DNA from: an uncultured Oscillospiraceae bacterium
Lineage (GTDB): Bacteria; Bacillota; Clostridia; Oscillospirales; Ruminococcaceae
Length of the DNA: 23,119 bases
NCBI GenBank assembly: GCA_910577565.1
Contig: CAJTNJ010000017.1
Coordinates: forward strand, 1-23,119
Direction: 5' to 3'
Position numbers and translations under genes: made by a program
In this document: piece after piece, positions 8,595-17,019 of the stretch
Layout of the letters: each line of letters begins with the position of its first letter
How positions within the stretch are numbered: the stretch's first letter is position 1
Notes under the pieces: model-generated
The model's input: the letters and a program-made list of their open reading frames with translations, nothing else
What the model was told of the DNA's origin: nothing
Database searches by the model: none

Positions 8595-11500
8595 GCTTTG
8601 TTCATTTACATTTACACACTGAATATAGTTTGCTTGACGGAGCATGCCGCATAAAGGAGATAGCAAAGCATATTAAAAGTATTGGGCAAGAGGCGGTTGC
8701 AATAACCGATCATGGGAATATGTTTGGCGCCGTTCAATTTTATCGTGCATGTAAAAGTGAAGGCATTAAGCCCATAATTGGCTGTGAAGTTTATGTAGCG
8801 CCAAGATCTCGCTTTGATAAAGTTAATAAAATTGACAGCAAACCCTACCACTTAGTGCTTTTATGCGAAAACGAAGAAGGTTATAAAAATCTCATAAAGC
8901 TTGTGTCATCTTCATATGTAGATGGTTTTTATTATCATCCACGGATAGATTTTGAGCATTTAAGAGAACATCATAAAGGTTTAATAGCACTGTCAGGTTG
9001 CTTAGGCGGAGAGATTTCAAGGGCTATTTTAGATGATAATTATGAAAAAGCAAAGGAAGTTGCTGAAAAATATAGAGGCTTAATGGGAAAAGATAATTTT
9101 TACCTTGAAATACAAGATCATAATTTAAAAGAGCAGATAAAAGTTAAAAATCAGCTTTTGAAACTTTCAAGGGAAACCGGCATTGAACTTGTTGCGACAA
9201 ATGATGTTCACTATACAAAAAAAAATGATTGGTATACTCAAAAGGTATTATTGTGCATCCAAACAGCTAAAACTTTAGAAGAAGAAAATTTTGTGGAGCT
9301 TAAAACAAAAGAGTTTTATGCTAAAACCGAGGATGAGATGAATGATTTGTTCGGTACATTTGATGGTGCTATAGAAAACACATATAAAATAGCCAAAAGA
9401 TGTAATTTCGATTTTGAATTCGGAAAAACCAAACTACCTAAATTTATAGCTCCGGATGGTTACGATAATAAAACTTTTTTAATTTGCAAAGCTAAAGAAG
9501 GACTTTTTGCACGCTATGGGAAAAACCCTGATAAAGCAGTGATTGATAGGTTTGATTATGAATTAAGCGTTGTTGAAAAAATGGGCTTTGTGGATTATTT
9601 CTTGATTGTATACGACTATGTGAACTATGCAAAAAATGCCGGAATTTCAGTTGGCCCCGGGCGTGGTTCCGGTGCCGGAAGCATACTTGCATATTGCCTT
9701 GATATAACAACAATTGACCCTATAAAATATGGTCTTTTGTTTGAGCGCTTTTTAAATCCCGAAAGAATAAGCATGCCAGATTTTGACATAGATTTTTGTA
9801 ACGAGAGAAGGCAAGAAGTAATTGATTATGTCATAAAAAAATATGGTGCAGATCATGTTGCTCAAATAGTAACATTTGGTACATTGGCGGCTAGAGGCGC
9901 CATTAGAGATGTTGGAAGAGTAATGGGAATTAAATATGATATAGTCGACAAGGTTGCAAAAGCTATTCCCATGCGCATTGGCATAACGCTTGAGTTTGCT
10001 TTAAAAAATTCACCAAAGCTTAAAGAGATGGTTGATAATGATAGTCAAATTAAAAATATGTATGAAACTGCATGTAAAATTGAGGGCGTGCCAAGAAACA
10101 CTTCTACGCATGCCGCAGCGGTAGTTATAACAGACAACCCTGTAGATAGTTATGTGCCTCTTGCAAAAAATGAAGATATAATCGTTACTCAGTATCCCAT
10201 GAATGATATCGCTGATTTGGGGCTTTTAAAGATGGACTTTTTGGGGCTTAGGAACTTAACAATTATACGAGATGCCGAATTGCTCGCAAGAAAAAAACAT
10301 AGAGACTTTAACATAAAGGACATATCGCTTGACGACAAACAAACTTATGATATGTTGTCAAAAGGAAATTCAGCAGGTGTATTTCAGTTTGAATCAAGAG
10401 GCATGAAGCAGGTTTTGCAAAAAGTCAAGCCGAATTGTTTAGAAGATTTAATAGCTGTCATATCGCTTTATCGCCCAGGCCCTTCGAAGTTTATAGATGA
10501 CTTTGTAAAAAATAGGAAGGCACCAAGCAAAATTAAATATTTATCATATAAATTAAAGCCCATTTTAGATGTCACATATGGGGTTATAATATATCAAGAA
10601 CAGGTAATGCAGATTTTTCGTAAAATATCCGGCTATTCTTATGGCAGAGCGGACCTTGTAAGAAGGGCTATTTCCAAGAAAAAAGCGGATATAATGGAAA
10701 AAGAACGAAACTATTTTATTTATGGTAAAAAGAGTGATGACGGAACTGTTGAGTGTACGGGAGCATTGAAAAATGGCATAAGCAAAGATATAGCTGAGCA
10801 GATATTTAATGATATATCGGGTTTTGCATCATATGCATTTAACAAATCTCATGCAGCGGCATACTCTTTGTTATCATACCAAACGGCATATTTAAAATGT
10901 CATTTCCCACTGGAATATATGGCTGCACTTTTAAATAGCGTTATAGATTACACAGATAAAGTAATTGAATATGTTAATGAGTGTAAAAGGGAGAAAATTA
11001 AAGTTTTACCGCCAAATATAAATCAAAGCGATTTAGGTTTTTCTGTTGTTGATGGAACTATAAGATTTGGGTTGCTTGCAGTCAAAAAGCTCGGTAAAGG
11101 TTTTATAAATAAAATATTAGCTGAGCGCAGAACCGAAAAATATAAATCACTTGAAGATTTTATAATAAGGATGTCGGACAAGGAACTTGGAAAACAAGCT
11201 GTGCTGGCTCTTATTGAGTGTGGTGCATTTGATGGACTGGGTGCTAACAGAAGGCAAATGGTTGAAAATTATGAGACTATAATCAAAGAGAACCAGATAG
11301 GACGAAAAGTTTCTAAAGATCAAATTAGCCTATTTAATGATTTTGAACAGACTGCCAACACTTTTAAATATCCGGATATTCAGGAATATAGTGATCAAAA
11401 ATTAATGCAGATGGAAAAAGAAACTATAGGTCTTTATTTGTCATCGCACCCGTTAGATAAATATGATAGCATATTAAGTGGATATTCTATTTCGAAGTGC

Positions 11501-12022
11501 ATTGATATTATAAACGAGTCTAGCTATAGTGATCAAAAGAATGTGAATGTTGCCGGTGTTATATCAAGCGTTAAGGTAATTTCCACAAAAAAAGGCGATA
11601 AAATGACCTTTGTGGGGTTAAGTGACAAAACAGGGTCTTTGGAATGTATATTTTTCCCTAACATATATAATAAATATGTGAAGGCATTAGAGAAAAACAA
11701 CGCAGTTGTTATAAACGGTACAATATCTTTGGATGATAATAATGTAAAGAAAGTAATAGTAAACAATTTATCTTTACTTTGCGAACTTGAAAAAACTGCT
11801 ACAAAAACACTGTATATTAAAATCCCTTCAGAGAAAAGTCATAAATTAAATGATTCAATACAGATTTTGAATAAACATAAAGGTGTGTGCCTGGTGGTTT
11901 TTTATTTTGAGGATAAAAAATCTTATTTTAAAAATGAAATGTTGCCAAAAGTGAATATTAAAAATGATCTATTAGAAGAGCTAACCGATTTGTTGGGTGA
12001 CTGTGCTGTAAGAATAAAATGA
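8591..12022 (+). CDS. dnaE: DNA polymerase III subunit alpha (DnaE)
   Basis: This is the DnaE-type replicative polymerase, 1143 residues, of normal length. The N-terminal PHP domain opens with HLHLHTEYSLLDGA and keeps a full set of likely metal ligands (H7, H9, H41, E66, H87, C137, D205, H207). The palm carries GPGRGSGAG near 355 and the catalytic Asp trio D397 and D399 in PDFDID and D549 in MDFLGLRN. The fingers and tau-binding region, a helix-hairpin-helix region (about 830-900) and an OB-fold (about 975-1055, starting VNVAGVISSV) follow. In Firmicutes DnaE usually extends primers before PolC takes over; whether PolC exists here cannot be seen. The ATG overlaps the whiA stop, and the Shine-Dalgarno AAGGGGA lies within whiA codons, so translation is probably coupled. 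No terminator is obvious after the stop. Confidence 0.98.
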   Translation: MSFVHLHLHTEYSLLDGACRIKEIAKHIKSIGQEAVAITDHGNMFGAVQFYRACKSEGIKPIIGCEVYVAPRSRFDKVNKIDSKPYHLVLLCENEEGYKNLIKLVSSSYVDGFYYHPRIDFEHLREHHKGLIALSGCLGGEISRAILDDNYEKAKEVAEKYRGLMGKDNFYLEIQDHNLKEQIKVKNQLLKLSRETGIELVATNDVHYTKKNDWYTQKVLLCIQTAKTLEEENFVELKTKEFYAKTEDEMNDLFGTFDGAIENTYKIAKRCNFDFEFGKTKLPKFIAPDGYDNKTFLICKAKEGLFARYGKNPDKAVIDRFDYELSVVEKMGFVDYFLIVYDYVNYAKNAGISVGPGRGSGAGSILAYCLDITTIDPIKYGLLFERFLNPERISMPDFDIDFCNERRQEVIDYVIKKYGADHVAQIVTFGTLAARGAIRDVGRVMGIKYDIVDKVAKAIPMRIGITLEFALKNSPKLKEMVDNDSQIKNMYETACKIEGVPRNTSTHAAAVVITDNPVDSYVPLAKNEDIIVTQYPMNDIADLGLLKMDFLGLRNLTIIRDAELLARKKHRDFNIKDISLDDKQTYDMLSKGNSAGVFQFESRGMKQVLQKVKPNCLEDLIAVISLYRPGPSKFIDDFVKNRKAPSKIKYLSYKLKPILDVTYGVIIYQEQVMQIFRKISGYSYGRADLVRRAISKKKADIMEKERNYFIYGKKSDDGTVECTGALKNGISKDIAEQIFNDISGFASYAFNKSHAAAYSLLSYQTAYLKCHFPLEYMAALLNSVIDYTDKVIEYVNECKREKIKVLPPNINQSDLGFSVVDGTIRFGLLAVKKLGKGFINKILAERRTEKYKSLEDFIIRMSDKELGKQAVLALIECGAFDGLGANRRQMVENYETIIKENQIGRKVSKDQISLFNDFEQTANTFKYPDIQEYSDQKLMQMEKETIGLYLSSHPLDKYDSILSGYSISKCIDIINESSYSDQKNVNVAGVISSVKVISTKKGDKMTFVGLSDKTGSLECIFFPNIYNKYVKALEKNNAVVINGTISLDDNNVKKVIVNNLSLLCELEKTATKTLYIKIPSEKSHKLNDSIQILNKHKGVCLVVFYFEDKKSYFKNEMLPKVNIKNDLLEELTDLLGDCAVRIK

Positions 12023-12137
12023 AAAGTTCAATTTATCAGCATGTTTGCATTTAACTTATAACGAAAAATGAAACGGAATCTTATATTTAAGTTTTTAAGA
12101 TATCATCTGTGAACATATAAAAATTAAAAATTATATC

Positions 12138-12166
12138 TTGTAATTTTATTATAATTATGATATCAT
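12138..12166 (+). promoter_or_regulatory. Sigma-A-type promoter for purB
   Basis: TTGTAA (12138-12143) and TATCAT (12161-12166) are separated by 17 bases and lie about 40 bases upstream of the likely ribosome-binding site AAGGA (12202-12206). I see neither a PurR-box pair nor a guanine or adenine riboswitch between promoter and gene. Confidence 0.6.
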
Positions 12167-12215
12167 GTTTAAGTTATAATTTGTTTATTAAGTCTCAGAG
12201 CAAGGATGTGATGAT

Positions 12216-13658
12216 ATGGATTTTGGTAGCAGGAATTCTTATGAAAGCCCATTTTCTACTCGTTATGCCAGCAAAGAGATGCAATATATATTCTCTTTAA
12301 ATAAAAAATTTAAGACATGGAGAAGACTATGGGTAGCTCTTGCTAAAGCAGAGCATGCATTAGGACTGCCGGTTACCGAAAAACAAATTCAAGAACTTGA
12401 GTCAAAAATAGATCATATTAACTACGATGTAGCCAAAGAGCGTGAAAAACAAGTTCGCCACGATGTAATGGCTCATGTTTATGCATATGGAAAACAGTGC
12501 CCAAACGCTGCTGGCATAATTCATCTTGGTGCGACTTCATGTTATGTTGGTGATAATACCGATATAATTATAATGAGAGAAGGACTGCAGCTTATTAAAA
12601 AGAAACTTTTGGGCATTATGGCACTTCTTGCACAGTTTGCAGATAAATATAAAGACATGCCATGCCTTGCATATACGCATTTGCAGCCGGCTCAGCTTAC
12701 TACAGTTGGGAAAAGAGCGACTTTATGGCTTAATGATTTATATATGGACTTAGAACAGCTTAATGTTTTGATTCCAAGTTTGAAACTTTTGGGATCTAAA
12801 GGCACAACAGGGACTCAGGCAAGCTTTTTGGAATTGTTTGAGGGTGACTATAAAAAGGTTAAAGAGCTTGAGTTGAAAATAGCTCGTGAAATGGAATTTG
12901 ATCAGGTAGCACCTGTTTCAGGTCAAACATATTCAAGAAAAGTTGATTATTTTGTATGCTCAGTTCTTGCAGCTATTGCTCAGTCAGCAATGAAATTTTC
13001 AAATGATATGAGATTGCTCCAAAACTTTAAAGAGATGGAAGAGCCTTTTGAAAAAAATCAGATTGGTTCTTCTGCAATGCCATATAAACGCAATCCAATG
13101 AGAAGTGAGAGAATTACTGCTCTTGCAAGATATGTTATGATAGATGTGCTAAATCCTGCATTTACAGCGGGAACTCAGTGGTTTGAAAGAACACTTGATG
13201 ATTCGGCCAACAAGAGAATTGCCGTTTCTGAGGCATTTTTGGGAATTGATTCTATATTAAATATCATGCTTAACATTTGTGATGGACTGGTTGTTTATCC
13301 TAAAGTTATAAATAAACGCGTTATGGACGAGCTTCCTTTTATGGCTACTGAGAATATAATGATGGCTGCTGTAAAAAAAGGTGGTAACAGGCAACAACTT
13401 CATGAAAAACTTCGTGAACATTCAATTGCGGCGGCAGCTGTTGTTAAACAACAAGGCAAAAAGAATGATCTTATTGATAGACTTTGCCAAGATAGTTCTT
13501 TTGGCCTTTCGCGCGATGATATTGACTTGATATTAAAACCTGAAAATTTCATAGGTCTGAGTCCAAAACAAGTTGAAGAATTTCTTGATGAGGTAATAAA
13601 TCCTATTTTTGGAAATGATCTCGATAAATTCAAAATTAAGAGCGAACTTTTAGTTTAA
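12216..13658 (+). CDS. purB: Adenylosuccinate lyase
   Basis: PurB cleaves fumarate from SAICAR in purine synthesis and from adenylosuccinate on the way to AMP, working as a cytoplasmic homotetramer. At 480 residues it is longer than the roughly 430-residue Bacillus form and its N-terminus (YESPFSTRYASKEMQYIFS) resembles the longer, human-like subgroup. Visible catalytic elements are RHDVMAHV, HLGATS, the catalytic TH pair (T154-H155) in AYTHLQPAQLTTVGKR, and the signature loop GSSAMPYKRNP with S285 and S286. The gene has its own promoter and no other purine genes sit nearby, so its position between dnaE and secD looks incidental. The start ATG at 12216 has AAGGA 9 bases upstream. Confidence 0.96.
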   Translation: MDFGSRNSYESPFSTRYASKEMQYIFSLNKKFKTWRRLWVALAKAEHALGLPVTEKQIQELESKIDHINYDVAKEREKQVRHDVMAHVYAYGKQCPNAAGIIHLGATSCYVGDNTDIIIMREGLQLIKKKLLGIMALLAQFADKYKDMPCLAYTHLQPAQLTTVGKRATLWLNDLYMDLEQLNVLIPSLKLLGSKGTTGTQASFLELFEGDYKKVKELELKIAREMEFDQVAPVSGQTYSRKVDYFVCSVLAAIAQSAMKFSNDMRLLQNFKEMEEPFEKNQIGSSAMPYKRNPMRSERITALARYVMIDVLNPAFTAGTQWFERTLDDSANKRIAVSEAFLGIDSILNIMLNICDGLVVYPKVINKRVMDELPFMATENIMMAAVKKGGNRQQLHEKLREHSIAAAAVVKQQGKKNDLIDRLCQDSSFGLSRDDIDLILKPENFIGLSPKQVEEFLDEVINPIFGNDLDKFKIKSELLV

Positions 13659-13692
13659 TAAAATTGTTTTTCACAATAATGGTGTTTAGTCT

Positions 13693-13722
13693 TTGTGTAA
13701 ATTGTGATAGCTTAAATATAAA
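13693..13722 (+). promoter_or_regulatory. Weak candidate promoter for secDF
   Basis: TTGTGT (13693-13698) and TATAAA (13717-13722) are separated by 18 bases and lie directly upstream of the secD ribosome-binding site (GAGGAG, 13741-13746). Both boxes deviate from consensus. No terminator follows purB, so read-through from purB is equally possible. Confidence 0.28.
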
Positions 13723-13756
13723 TAATTATTAACAAAAAGAGAGGAGAATAACATTA

Positions 13757-15163
13757 ATGAGAAGAATTGGAAAGCCGGTAGTAATTATTGTAGCTGTGTT
13801 CATTTTTTTGTTTACGGCACTTTCAATATTCGGCATACATAATACATGGGGGGATACTATTAATTCATATATTAGAGGCGTTCCCGATATACGCTGGGGA
13901 ATGGATATTCATGGAGGGACAGAAGTAATATTTGAACCAAAGAGCATGGATTCCGCTACTGCAGAACAGTTAAATAGTGCCGAAACTATAATTAAACAAA
14001 GGCTTATATCTCAAAATATCATAGACAGTGAGGTACATACTGATATTGATAAAATGAGAATAGTTGTGAGGTTCCCATGGCCTGCTAATACGACTAACTT
14101 TAATTTAGACTCCATAATTAAGTCTATTGGCCAAAAGGCTGATTTGACTTTCCGCAAAGGCACAGATAAAGATTATAGTGGTGATGAAGAAAAACCCAAA
14201 GGTGAAATAATACTTACAGGCAGTGACGTTGTTTCCGCTACAGCAGCCTCTCAAAGAGTAAGTTTAACATCACCTAATTATCAATATGTTGTTAATTTAA
14301 AGCTGAATGAAGAAGGCAAGCAAAAATTTGCAGATGCTACAAGAGAACTCGCTGCTTCAAAAGATAAGATCTCTATTTGGCTTGACAACGATCTGATATC
14401 TGCACCTAGTGTCAATGATGCTATAACTGATGGTAATGCCGCTATTTCTGGTAACTTTACTCCAAAAACTGCAAGTCAGCTTGCAAATACTATTTCTAGT
14501 GGTTCTCTTCCAATTGAACTTAAAACCGTAAGTTATTCTACTATTTCGCCAACTCTTGGCATTCAGGCAAAAAATATGATAAAGTTGGCAGCTGTTATTG
14601 CTTTCCTTATCATAGCTGCTTTCATGATATGGCGTTATCGCATTCCGGGAGTTGTGGCAACAATTAGCTTGATAGGACATATAGGGCTCACAATCGCTGC
14701 AATATCAGGATTTTTCTCATTTTTCTCCAATTTTACACTTACGCTCCCCGGAATAGCAGGTATTATACTTGGTATTGGAATGGCTGTTGATTCAAATATT
14801 TTGACAGCGTCGAGAATTAAGGAAGAACTAAATACAGGACGAAGTATAGATGGAGCTATAGCTATTGGTTCAAAAAGAGGATTTGCAGCAGTATTAGATG
14901 AAAATATAATAATGCTAATTATTTCAATAATACTCATGGGTGCATTTGGGCCGCAGGATAGTTTGTTTGCATTCATTTTAAAACCACTGTTCTTTATCTT
15001 TGGAGCAACTACAGAAGGTGCGATATTCTCGTTTGGATATACTATGTTTATTGGTGTAATATGCAATTTAATCTTTAGTGTGTTTTGCACAAGAGTTATG
15101 CTTAGATCTTTGTCTAAATTTAAGCGCTTCCGAGATCCAAAATTATATGGAGGTGCAATATAA
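13757..15163 (+). CDS. secD: Protein translocase subunit SecD
   Basis: SecD with SecF forms the membrane complex that uses the proton gradient to pull proteins out of the SecYEG channel on the outer face. The 468-residue protein has an N-terminal helix (about 7-28), the motif RWGMDIHGGTEVIFEP at the start of the large extracytoplasmic P1 domain (about 40-270) and five C-terminal helices starting near 275. The fourth-helix motif GIGMAVDSNILTASRIKEE keeps the conserved proton-pathway Asp (D345), although the usual AVDANVLI is AVDSNILT here. The length suits the compact Clostridia form with a short P1 domain. Its TAA overlaps the secF ATG by one base (TAATG), as expected for stoichiometric expression. 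Confidence 0.96.
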   Translation: MRRIGKPVVIIVAVFIFLFTALSIFGIHNTWGDTINSYIRGVPDIRWGMDIHGGTEVIFEPKSMDSATAEQLNSAETIIKQRLISQNIIDSEVHTDIDKMRIVVRFPWPANTTNFNLDSIIKSIGQKADLTFRKGTDKDYSGDEEKPKGEIILTGSDVVSATAASQRVSLTSPNYQYVVNLKLNEEGKQKFADATRELAASKDKISIWLDNDLISAPSVNDAITDGNAAISGNFTPKTASQLANTISSGSLPIELKTVSYSTISPTLGIQAKNMIKLAAVIAFLIIAAFMIWRYRIPGVVATISLIGHIGLTIAAISGFFSFFSNFTLTLPGIAGIILGIGMAVDSNILTASRIKEELNTGRSIDGAIAIGSKRGFAAVLDENIIMLIISIILMGAFGPQDSLFAFILKPLFFIFGATTEGAIFSFGYTMFIGVICNLIFSVFCTRVMLRSLSKFKRFRDPKLYGGAI

Positions 15164-16248
15164 TGAATATATTAAAAAAAATAGACAATGTAAATTATAA
15201 TTTCATGAAAAACCGAAAAATATTTTTCATTATACCCATTATAATATTGGCCGCAGCGATTATCTTTGCTTTTACACTAGGCGTAAATATGGATGTTAAG
15301 TTCAAAGGCGGCACAATCATAAATGTGCCTTATTCGCAGAGTGTTGATATGGAAAAAGTGCAAGAAATTGCATCTAGGCAACTTGAAGCAGATTGTATTG
15401 TTCAAAGTTTAGATGGTGCACAAAGCTCACAGCTTGTTATAACATCGTCAAATGTTGGTGAAGTCACATCGCAAATGATTGAATCATTACTTAATGAGTT
15501 GAAAGAAAACTTCCCTGAAAATATCACAGTAACTGAAATATCAGATGTTGGTGTAACAAATGTCGATTCGCAAATTAGGTCTAATTTCTTCAAAAAGAGT
15601 CTTATAGCAATTTTTGCAACATTTGTTGCTATAATTGTTTACATAGGAATCAGATTCAGAAATATTGGTGGCGTTTCAGCAGCATTTATAGCTATCCTTG
15701 CATTGATTCATGATATTGCATTTGTTTTTGCAACGATGGTGTTTTGCAGATTTGTGTTAAGTGATGTTTTTATTGCAGTTACACTGATAGTTTTGGGATA
15801 TTCATTAAATAATACTATAGTTGTTTTTGACCGCATTAGAGAGAACCGGAAATTGCTTGGAAAAGAAGAACCTGTTGCTAAAATAGTAAATGTTTCAATA
15901 AATCAAATTTTATCGCGCTCTGTTAATATCTCTTTGATAGCAGTGTTTGCTATTTTGGTTGTATTAATAATAGGCCTCATATATCACGTCAATTTAATAG
16001 TAACTTTTACATTACCACTTATTGTGGGTATATTAGCAAGTTTTTATATGTCAATATTTGTTTCCGGTCTTTTGTGGGTAATTTGGAAAGAAAAACATCC
16101 TAACAGCAGAAAATCAAAGCGTAAAAAGAAAAAGAGCAAAAAGCCGACCCAAGTTGATGAGGCAGCAGAAGAGATAAATGTTAGAACTTCCTTCAAAATA
16201 AACAAAAAAGCTGCTAAAGATTGGTATAATTCAAATGAAGATAAATAA
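15163..16248 (+). CDS. secF: Protein translocase subunit SecF
   Basis: SecF is the partner of SecD in the proton-driven export accessory complex. The 361-residue protein has a first helix at about 18-39, the conserved GVNMDVKFKGGTII, a small P4 domain, and a five-helix C-terminal bundle from about 145 to 305. The fourth helix reads VLGYSLNNTIVVFDRIREN. The family usually has Asp where N217 stands (D213 in Escherichia coli SecF), so one proposed proton-relay residue is missing. The Arg in ILSRSVNIS is kept. The C-terminus after about 305 is a strongly basic cytoplasmic tail (KSKRKKKKSKK) followed by a polar, acidic stretch, which may bind ribosome or phospholipid (inference). A terminator follows within 10 bases. 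Confidence 0.96.
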   Translation: MNILKKIDNVNYNFMKNRKIFFIIPIIILAAAIIFAFTLGVNMDVKFKGGTIINVPYSQSVDMEKVQEIASRQLEADCIVQSLDGAQSSQLVITSSNVGEVTSQMIESLLNELKENFPENITVTEISDVGVTNVDSQIRSNFFKKSLIAIFATFVAIIVYIGIRFRNIGGVSAAFIAILALIHDIAFVFATMVFCRFVLSDVFIAVTLIVLGYSLNNTIVVFDRIRENRKLLGKEEPVAKIVNVSINQILSRSVNISLIAVFAILVVLIIGLIYHVNLIVTFTLPLIVGILASFYMSIFVSGLLWVIWKEKHPNSRKSKRKKKKSKKPTQVDEAAEEINVRTSFKINKKAAKDWYNSNEDK

Positions 16249-16255
16249 CGAACAT

Positions 16256-16293
16256 AAAAAGTGACAGTGGAAATTGACCTCTGTCACTTTTTT
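16256..16293 (+). terminator. Rho-independent terminator of secDF
   Basis: A perfect 12-bp stem, AAAAAGTGACAG (16256-16267) and CTGTCACTTTTT (16281-16292), encloses a 13-base loop and runs directly into a T-rich tail. It lies 8 bases after the secF stop. The A/T flanks could let it act in both directions, but the right-hand neighbour is 730 bases away. Confidence 0.92.
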
Positions 16294-17019
16294 ATTATTT
16301 AGATACTCATAAGTTAAACTATAAGAGGAATGTTTGTTTAAAAGAAGAGGTATCCTTTGATTTATAATATATAAGACGATTAACGCTAACAGTAAAAAAT
16401 TCAAATAAGATCATATAAATTATGAACTAATAAAGTTTATCAAGCAAAAAGTTGAAGTTTTAATATCATATATCCGTATTTATGCTGAAGTATCGCAGAA
16501 AAAAGTAATATATATGGAAAACTACGAGCAAATATAGAAAAAATACTGTAAATTGTGTGAGTATAACCATATATAAATATAAACTCCATACTATGTTGTA
16601 TCATACTTTAATATTGCCGAAACTAAGCGTATGGTAACTTATGGAATATTTGAAAGACACGCAATTTTAAAATACAAACATGGTTATGGAAGAGAGGTTT
16701 GTTGTAGAGAGAAACAAAAATGCTATCCTGAAAATATAGCCAGGAGCAGAAAATAGAAGATCAGATAATGAATCGGATGAATTTCAAAAGATTATGGGAC
16801 CTTTTTTTATATTTAGAATAAACGCAAAAAGAAACGTCAAAATTGTGTTGGCATTTCTCATTACGTGATCTTTAGACACTGTTTGTATCATGCCATTTTA
16901 AGGCTTTATTTTTTATTATCCATAACATGTACTTTGAGGTTCCATGATCTTGATTATTTGCAAATGGCGTAACTTATAGATGTTTTTTTGATAATTAGCT
17001 AATACAATTTTCCATATAG
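16294..17019. other. Long gene-free region between secF and thrS with possible decayed frame
   Basis: No intact gene is visible in these 726 bases. One plus-strand frame shows open runs in the same register broken by stops. One run is about 37 codons (16409-16534, including INYELIKFIKQKVEVL). Another is about 57 codons (16583-16755, including FERHAILKYKHGYGREVC and KCYPENIARSRK). Cys and aromatic residues give it a protein-like look, but I do not recognise it. It may be the remains of a gene or chance. No terminator for thrS, which ends at 17020 on the minus strand, is evident. Confidence 0.4.

Noticed and set aside
13671..13707. TCACAAT...ATTGTGA inverted repeat before secD as an operator or terminator
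   Set aside because: Only 7 bp with a 23-base loop, no T-run, and an alternative 5-bp hairpin uses the same bases; chance is likely in this AT-rich DNA.
14635..15090. 151-codon minus-strand frame inside secD
   Set aside because: Antisense shadow of a strongly conserved secD coding region, with no start signal.
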